From: Paracoccus sp. Z118 | GTDB lineage: Bacteria > Pseudomonadota > Alphaproteobacteria > Rhodobacterales > Rhodobacteraceae | DNA length: 47,159 nt | Assembly: GCF_019061185.1 (NCBI RefSeq) | Contig: NZ_JAHQZU010000018.1 | Location: forward strand, 1-47,159 | Reading direction: 5' to 3' | Part shown: piece after piece, positions 43,134 to 47,159 of the stretch | How the letters are laid out: every line of letters starts with the position of its first letter | Numbering within the stretch: position 1 is the stretch's first letter | Made by a program: the position numbers and the translations under genes | Notes under the pieces: model-generated | Seen by the model: only the letters and a program-made list of their open reading frames with translations | Told to the model about the DNA's origin: nothing | The model's database searches: none

Positions 43134-43517
43134 TTGCGCGGATGGCCGGATGACCGCGGGCGGCCTGTCCGTCCGAGGAAAGTCCGGGCTCCATGCAGGC
43201 ACGGTGCCGGGTAACGCCCGGCGGGGGCGACCCCAGGGAAAGCGCCACAGAGAAGAGACCGCCGCGCCTCGCGCGTGGCAAGGGTGAAACGGTGGGGTAA
43301 GAGCCCACCGCGGGACGGGCAACCGGACCGGCAAGGCAAGCCCCACCGGGAGCAATGCCGAATAGGGATCGCGCGCGGGGCAACCCGCAGGGCCGCCTGC
43401 GCCCCAGCAGATCCGGGTTGGCAGCTTGATCCCGCCGGCAACGGCGGGACCAGAGGAATGGTCATCCACGGGCCGCAAGGCCCCGGACAGAACCCGGCTT
43501 ACAGGCCATCCGCGCAA
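43134..43517 (+). ncRNA. rnpB: RNase P RNA (M1 RNA, bacterial type A)
   Basis: The catalytic RNA that trims the 5' ends of tRNAs. The conserved GAGGAAAGTCCGGGCTCC (near 43174-43192) and the 3' ACAGAACCCGGCTTACAGGC (43487-43506) are diagnostic. AGAGGAATGGTCATC (near 43453-43467) is the matching middle core. The P1 helix is perfect: TTGCGCGGATGGCC (43134-43147) pairs with GGCCATCCGCGCAA (43504-43517), which fixes both ends to within a few bases. Length is about 384. Several open frames on the minus strand over it are spurious. Confidence 0.96.
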
Positions 43518-43652
43518 ACGATCCCGCCCGGTCCATCTCGGCGGAATTTCGCGTATAACAATTATAAGGCGATTTTCGACTCTGGACATTCACGGAACGG
43601 GCATAGGCTCGACCCATTACCCGTCGTCATTTCCATCCTGGGAGGTCCGTCC

Positions 43653-44093
43653 ATGCAGCCTGCCGAACATCTTGCCTCGCCGAACACAAGTTTCAACGCA
43701 TCCAATTCGTCTTTGGACGCATCACATGAATGCGATCTTACCGGCACCGCGCTCGCGCTGGCGCTGCTGCGGCATCACTCCGACTCCGTCTATCTGATGG
43801 ACCCGGACGGGCGCCTCACGATGGTCAACCGCGCAGCCGCGGCCGAGCTGGGACTGGACGACGCCAGCCGCGTCCAAGGGCGGCACTGGACGCAGATATG
43901 GACCTGCCTCGACCACGAGACGCTGCGGGCCGGTCTGGTCGAGGCCGCGGAGGGCGAGGCCGTCCGCATGACACTCCACTGCCCCGGCCTCGAGGGCGAG
44001 GACCAGCACCGCGCCGTGACCCTCTGCCCGATCGAGGGGAATGACGGCCGCATCGCCAAGATCCTCTGCATCGCTCACGCCGCCGCCGGCTGA
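43653..44093 (+). CDS. Small PAS-domain protein
   Basis: A 146-residue protein with one PAS sensor domain at about residues 35-140: SDSVYLMDPDGRLTMVNRAA, ELGLDDASRVQGRHWTQIW, then the sheet end RAVTLCPIEGNDGRIAKILC. No output domain (kinase, GGDEF or HTH) is attached, so it must act through a partner or as a free sensor. The N-terminal 30 residues are serine and asparagine rich. The GGGAGG ribosome binding site lies 8 bases before the ATG. It stands alone between rnpB and rpmG; the 135 bases before it become AT-rich (TATAACAATTATAAGG near 43554), likely its promoter. Confidence 0.75.
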   Translation: MQPAEHLASPNTSFNASNSSLDASHECDLTGTALALALLRHHSDSVYLMDPDGRLTMVNRAAAAELGLDDASRVQGRHWTQIWTCLDHETLRAGLVEAAEGEAVRMTLHCPGLEGEDQHRAVTLCPIEGNDGRIAKILCIAHAAAG

Positions 44094-44114
44094 CCCGATT
44101 CGCCTGTTTGGCGG

Positions 44115-44142
44115 TTGACTCTGCGTGAGGCCCGCGTAAAAG
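44115..44142 (+). promoter_or_regulatory. Possible promoter of rpmG
   Basis: TTGACT (44115-44120) is a good -35 box. The best -10 is TAAAAG (44137-44142) at 16-base spacing, a weaker match. The leader to the ATG at 44213 would be about 65 bases. Confidence 0.4.
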
Positions 44143-44212
44143 GCAGGCTTCACGGAATTTCCACGGGTGCCCGACGGCTGATGACGATCGCGCCCGAGCA
44201 GGAGCGACGAAC

Positions 44213-44380
44213 ATGGCGAAGCCGACCACCATCAAGATCCGCCTGAACTCCAGCGCGGGCACCGGCCACTTCTACGTGACCAAGAAGAACGCGCGCACGA
44301 TGACCGAGAAGATGACGGTCAACAAATACGACCCCGTCGTGCGCAAGCACGTGGAATACAAGGAAGGCAAGATCAAGTAA
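44213..44380 (+). CDS. rpmG: 50S ribosomal protein L33
   Basis: A 55-residue basic protein: [55 protein letters not shown]. This is the exact length and pattern of bacterial L33. It lacks the two CxxC pairs of zinc-binding L33, so it is the zinc-independent form. GGAG lies eight bases before the ATG. It is short and isolated, and a strong terminator follows at 44443. Confidence 0.95.
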   Translation: MAKPTTIKIRLNSSAGTGHFYVTKKNARTMTEKMTVNKYDPVVRKHVEYKEGKIK

Positions 44381-44442
44381 GGTCTTCGCCTTCCTGATCG
44401 CGACAAGCTGGTCGAAAACTGTACGGCCGGATGGCCGTTCAA

Positions 44443-44478
44443 GGGGTGCTGCAGCGATGCAGCGCCCCCGTTTTTTTT
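44443..44478 (+). terminator. Rho-independent terminator of rpmG
   Basis: GGGGTGCTGC (44443-44452) pairs with GCAGCGCCCC (44459-44468), with one G-U pair and a six-base loop. After CG comes a run of eight T (44471-44478). This is the strongest terminator in the window and marks the edge of the core gene block before the mobile region. Confidence 0.93.
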
Positions 44479-44480
44479 AC

Positions 44481-44656
44481 GTGATCCGTCCGACGCAAAA
44501 TTCGCGGGAGCATGGCACAGCCAGCCGCGCCGGTTCCTCGCGATCTATGAAGACAAGGCCGCCGACAGCGAGCGGCAGGAAAGCCGCGCCAGTCCGCAGA
44601 CCAGTCCACGGATCACCATTCAGCGGATCATCAGCCAACCGCCCGTGAGGCGATAG
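44481..44656 (+). pseudogene. Possible protein C-terminal remnant
   Basis: After the rpmG terminator one frame reads DPSDAKFAGAWHSQPRRFLA, IYEDKAADSERQESRASPQT, then SPRITIQRIISQPPVRR and a TAG at 44654-44656. It has protein-like composition but no usable start codon, and its upstream part would have to lie inside the terminator. It looks like the cut-off end of a gene at the edge of the mobile segment. I do not recognise the family. Another frame (from 44457) gives a serine and arginine-rich product that looks like a shadow. Confidence 0.25.
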
Positions 44657-44704
44657 GAAACGGCTCGAACCTCGTGCCGCAACCTGTGCCGGAGAAAGTA
44701 AAAA

Positions 44705-44833
44705 CTGGCGCACCTCGCAGGAGAAAGTTCGAACACTCTCTTCGAGGTGCTGGATGAATGGGAGCGCCATCTCGCGCAGCTAGACCCTAAGGGTCTGCGG
44801 TGCGGCGATGACCCATTTAAGCCGAAACTTTAA
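44705..44833 (+). CDS. Possible 42-codon ORF ahead of mobC
   Basis: A short frame with protein-like content: LAHLAGESSNTLFEVLDEWE, RHLAQLDPKGLRCGDDPFKP, KL, then TAA at 44831-44833. It has no ATG; CTG at 44705 or GTG at 44746 are the only candidates. It overlaps the mobC start by 26 bases. It could be a leader peptide, the end of a lost gene, or chance coding over the candidate oriT hairpins. Confidence 0.25.
   Translation: MAHLAGESSNTLFEVLDEWERHLAQLDPKGLRCGDDPFKPKL
44711..44796. other. Candidate oriT / mobC control region
   Basis: Two inverted repeats lie just ahead of the mobilisation genes. CACCTCG (44711-44717) pairs with CGAGGTG (44743-44749), with GAGA and TCTC able to extend the stem around a TTCGAA centre. 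Then AGACCC (44782-44787), TAA, GGGTCT (44791-44796) forms a 6-base stem with the 3-base loop. Origins of transfer usually sit directly upstream of mobC and relaxase genes and contain such repeats next to the nick. The nick site itself cannot be assigned. Confidence 0.35.
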
Positions 44834-45230
44834 CGCCTTAGGCACAGCCAACGCTGCGGCAAAGAAGTACCCGCCGCCGTTCTCCCTGCGCCTCACGCAC
44901 GAAGAAAGGGCGCGGCTGGACGCTGAACGGGGCGGCAAGCCGCTGAGCGTGCATATCCGAGAGAAGCTGTTCGGCGACGCCGCCAGCCCGCGCAAGAAGA
45001 GCGGCAACAGCCCGGTCGGCGACCGTGAGGCGCTTGGGCGCGTCCTGGGTGCCTTGGGGCAGTCCCGGCTTTCCTCCAACCTGAACCAGCTCGCCAAGGC
45101 CGTGAATACGGGCTCCCTGCCCGTCACGCCGGAAACTGAGGCCGACCTCAAAGAAGCCTGTCGCGAAGTGTTGGCCCTGCGGGCTGAGCTGCTTCGCGCC
45201 CTCGGCAAGTCGCCGGAGGGCGGGCCATGA
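44808..45230 (+). CDS. MobC-like relaxosome accessory protein
   Basis: A 140-residue protein resembling MobC/ribbon-helix-helix relaxosome proteins. FSLRLTHEERARLDAERGGK and PLSVHIREKLFG make the ribbon-helix-helix DNA-binding part (about 24-56). LGRVLGALGQSRLSSNLNQL and AKAVNTG match the MobC signature block. It should bind the origin of transfer and help the relaxase open it. Its stop overlaps the relaxase start (ATGA). The ribosome binding site is poor, so translation may be coupled to an upstream frame. Confidence 0.8.
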   Translation: MTHLSRNFNALGTANAAAKKYPPPFSLRLTHEERARLDAERGGKPLSVHIREKLFGDAASPRKKSGNSPVGDREALGRVLGALGQSRLSSNLNQLAKAVNTGSLPVTPETEADLKEACREVLALRAELLRALGKSPEGGP

Positions 45231-46537
45231 TCCTCAAAGCCAAAGAGCGCGGCGGCGGGCAGCAACTTGCCCGCTATCTTCTGGCCATGCGCGACAACGA
45301 TCACGTCGAGCTGCATGAGGTGCGCGGCTTTGCCAGCGAAACCCTGCAAGGCGCTTTCAGCGAGGCGGACGCCATCGCCCTCGGGACGCGCTGCGAGAAG
45401 CATCTGTTTTCGATGAGCCTGAACCCGCCCGAAGGGGCGGAGGCCAGCGTCGAGGTCTTCGAGCAAGCCATTGACGAAATTGAACAGAAGCTCGGACTGG
45501 AAAACCAGCCGCGCGCCATCGTCTTCCATGAAAAGGACGGGAGGCGGCACGCTCACGCCGTTTGGTCGCGGATCGACGCGGAGCGGATGCGCGCGATCAA
45601 CCTGCCCCACTACAAGCTTAAGCTTCGGGACGTGTCCCGAAAGCTGTACATGGAGCATGGCTGGGACATGCCGCGCGGCCTTCAGGACCGCAGCCTGCGC
45701 GACCCGCTGACCTTCACGCGGGACGAATGGCAACAGGCAACGCGCGCGGGGCTCGATGCTCGCGAACTCAAGGCGGTGTTCCGGCAGTGCTGGGACCGGT
45801 CCGACAGCCAGGCGGCCTTTGACCTGGCGCTGCGGGAGCGCGGCTTCTGGCTGGCCCGAGGCGACCGTCGCGGCTTTGTCGCCGTCGATTACCGTGGCGA
45901 AGTCTATTCGCTGTCGCGGTACGCGGGCGTGAAGTCGAAAGAGATCGAGGCGCGGCTGGGCGACGCGCGAGCGCTTCGCTCAGTGCAGGACGTCAAAGCG
46001 GAAATCTCGGGCGGAATGACCGCGAAGCTGCAAGCCTTCATCAAAGACGTGGAGCGGGACGCTGCGCGCCGGTCGGCTGTGATGGACTTCCGCAAGGCGG
46101 ACCTGTTGGCGCGCCAACGGGAAGAACGGAAGCGCCTTACTGACGCGCATGAGCGGCGCTGGCAGGCGGAGACCAAAGCACGATCCGAGCGTCTGCCGCG
46201 CGGATTCTCCGGCATCTGGCATTGGCTGACCGGGCGCTATGCCAAGGTGAAGGCGCAAAATGAGCGGGAAACGCTCGAAGCCTGGCGGCGTGACCGCTCC
46301 GAAAAGGACACGCTGATCTACCAGCAGCTCCAGGAGCGGCAGGTTCTCCGGCAGGACATCAAGGCGCAGCGCACAATTGCGCAGCATGAGCTGCTACGTC
46401 TGCGGGAAGATGTTGCGAAGTATCAGAAGCTGGATCGTGACGGTGATGACCTTCGCCCTGCGCGCGCCCGTGAGGATCATGAGACCAAGAGGCGAGAGCA
46501 AGGATCACACCGCAGGCGTGGCTTCGATCCCTCCTAG
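45227..46537 (+). CDS. Relaxase / mobilisation nuclease
   Basis: A 436-residue protein with a relaxase domain in about residues 1-200. Y17 in LARYLLAMRD may be the DNA-linked tyrosine. The metal-binding histidine motif is in VFHEKDGRRHAHAVWSRID (H101, H108, H110), close to the H-x-D-x(n)-H-x-H pattern of relaxases. The second half is strongly charged and helical (RQREERKRLTDAHERRWQAE), likely coiled coil, for DNA or coupling-protein contact. It nicks oriT to start conjugative transfer of the element. No type IV secretion or coupling-protein gene is in the window, so the element would be mobilised in trans. Confidence 0.85.
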   Translation: MILKAKERGGGQQLARYLLAMRDNDHVELHEVRGFASETLQGAFSEADAIALGTRCEKHLFSMSLNPPEGAEASVEVFEQAIDEIEQKLGLENQPRAIVFHEKDGRRHAHAVWSRIDAERMRAINLPHYKLKLRDVSRKLYMEHGWDMPRGLQDRSLRDPLTFTRDEWQQATRAGLDARELKAVFRQCWDRSDSQAAFDLALRERGFWLARGDRRGFVAVDYRGEVYSLSRYAGVKSKEIEARLGDARALRSVQDVKAEISGGMTAKLQAFIKDVERDAARRSAVMDFRKADLLARQREERKRLTDAHERRWQAETKARSERLPRGFSGIWHWLTGRYAKVKAQNERETLEAWRRDRSEKDTLIYQQLQERQVLRQDIKAQRTIAQHELLRLREDVAKYQKLDRDGDDLRPARAREDHETKRREQGSHRRRGFDPS

Positions 46538-46633
46538 CGGCGGAGAACCGCTTGGTGGAAAACTTGAGCAAGCAATTCAGCAATGAGATAGAATCCCTTG
46601 AAAAGCCTCAGCAGCATATTTCCGGAGATAACT

Positions 46634-47104
46634 ATGACGCCAGACGAATATTGGAAAAATTTCAACTTGGGAACCGAACTCGATATTGCAGGTAGGTTTA
46701 TTTACAATGGCCTGCAATGCTTCCATGAAATGCAAACTTTCACATCAGAGGAAGACTCCTTTGAATTCCTGTATTCAATATCGGTCGGCATCGAGCGTCT
46801 CTTGAAAATAGCGGTGATCTTAGCCGAACATACACCGGGAGATGACCAGCAAGCATTCGAAGAGACGCTTATCACTCACAGCCACTCTGAACTAGTACGC
46901 AGGCTCAAGGTCACCCACAACCTCAAACTAGCGCCGGTGCATAACGAGTTTTTATCTATTCTCGCGCGTTTTTACAGATCACACCGGTACGGTCGATACA
47001 ACCTTGCGTCGGTGACAGCGCCCGCTCAAGAACGCGAAGAACTCAATGCCTACCTTCAAAAGCACCTAGGCTCCAGACCCATTGATTTCAGGCTGTTGGC
47101 GTGA
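46634..47104 (+). CDS. AT-rich orphan protein with R-x4-H motif
   Basis: A 156-residue mostly helical protein from DNA visibly AT-richer than the rest of the window, so recently acquired. I do not recognise a named family. FLYSISVGIERLLKIAVILA (about 45-64) is an amphipathic helix. LARFYRSHRYGRYNLASV contains R112-x4-H117, the spacing of the HEPN RNase motif, in a late helix as in HEPN proteins. A HEPN-like toxin or defence role is therefore possible but unproven. CCGGAG lies seven bases before the ATG at 46634; a TTG at 46598 is a weaker start. The stop is 28 bases before the IS5 transposase ATG, so the C-terminus could have been altered by the insertion. Confidence 0.6.
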   Translation: MTPDEYWKNFNLGTELDIAGRFIYNGLQCFHEMQTFTSEEDSFEFLYSISVGIERLLKIAVILAEHTPGDDQQAFEETLITHSHSELVRRLKVTHNLKLAPVHNEFLSILARFYRSHRYGRYNLASVTAPAQEREELNAYLQKHLGSRPIDFRLLA

Positions 47105-47131
47105 TTCAGGCACGGCGAGGAGACCTGATAT

Positions 47132-47159
47132 ATGAGCAACCTGTTCTGGCTGACCGACG
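47132..47159 (+). mobile_element. IS5-family transposase, first nine codons
   Basis: The frame ATG at 47132 reads MSNLFWLTD to the window edge. This is the start shared by many IS5-family (IS427-like) transposases, which continue EQMARL in the typical case. GAGGAG lies upstream at 47117-47122. The left end of the element must be in the short gap or within the end of the preceding gene, but I could not fix the terminal repeat. Confidence 0.65.

Noticed and set aside
43122..43589. Minus-strand open frames over rnpB
   Set aside because: The region is RNase P RNA with a perfect P1 helix and a matching promoter.
44457..44648. 63-codon frame after rpmG
   Set aside because: It starts inside the terminator and its R/S/P-rich product looks like a shadow of the neighbouring frame.
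1..47159. CRISPR arrays and tRNA genes
   Set aside because: I scanned by eye for regularly spaced repeats and for TTCGA-type tRNA ends with cloverleaf pairing and found neither.

Overview
The window looks like a chromosomal segment of a high-GC alphaproteobacterium of the Rhodobacteraceae, most like Paracoccus or Rhodobacter relatives. The signs are uniformly GC-rich codon use, an opgG-opgH-opgC glucan operon, a pst-phoU-phoB order with a long PstA, a TAXI-type TRAP transporter, FolE2, MetZ and a dispersed AAATATCC...CCGGGG hairpin repeat. I cannot name the species. Insertion-sequence material lies at both ends: a decayed IS21-type istB remnant at the left and the first codons of an IS5-type transposase at the right.

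Layout. 1-1256: istB remnant, a DUF4202 gene (-) and a gene-free stretch. 1257-6109: opgG, opgH, opgC (osmoregulated periplasmic glucan backbone synthesis and succinylation). 6126-9185: zinc uptake, with znuA divergent from zur-znuC-znuB and Zur-box-like dyads between them. 9284-18410: a tightly packed six-gene glycan operon: glycosyltransferase, glycosyltransferase/UDP-galactopyranose mutase fusion, glycosyltransferase, Gfo/Idh/MocA oxidoreductase, zinc-type dehydrogenase, and a glycosyltransferase/glycoside hydrolase fusion. 18452-24460 (-): pstS-pstC-pstA-pstB-phoU-phoB behind a Pho box. 24937-28104: TAXI binding protein plus fused TRAP permease. 28216-30735 (-): metN-metI-metQ. 31109-34478: ileS and a small secreted-looking protein. 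34695-37127: membrane PQQ dehydrogenase. 37140-39366 (-): folE2 and metZ. 39515-42947: terC and a UvrD/PcrA helicase. 43134-43517: RNase P RNA. 43653-44380: a PAS protein and rpmG (L33), closed by a strong terminator. 44480-47159: mobilisation island (mobC, relaxase), an AT-rich orphan gene and the IS5 start.

How the parts work together: most blocks are envelope and nutrient functions (Zn, phosphate, methionine and an unknown TRAP substrate), each with its own local control. The least ordinary block is the 9.1 kb glycan operon. It carries two multi-domain fusions, a galactofuranose-forming mutase, a palindromic repeat inserted in frame inside a glycosyltransferase, and two gene junctions whose reading frames do not fit cleanly. 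Other signals of interest are a potential three-way-junction leader that would pair the terC ribosome binding site, a hairpin over the TAXI gene start, and an AT-rich gene with an R-x4-H motif beside the relaxase. All functions are inferred from the sequence by eye; no database search was run.
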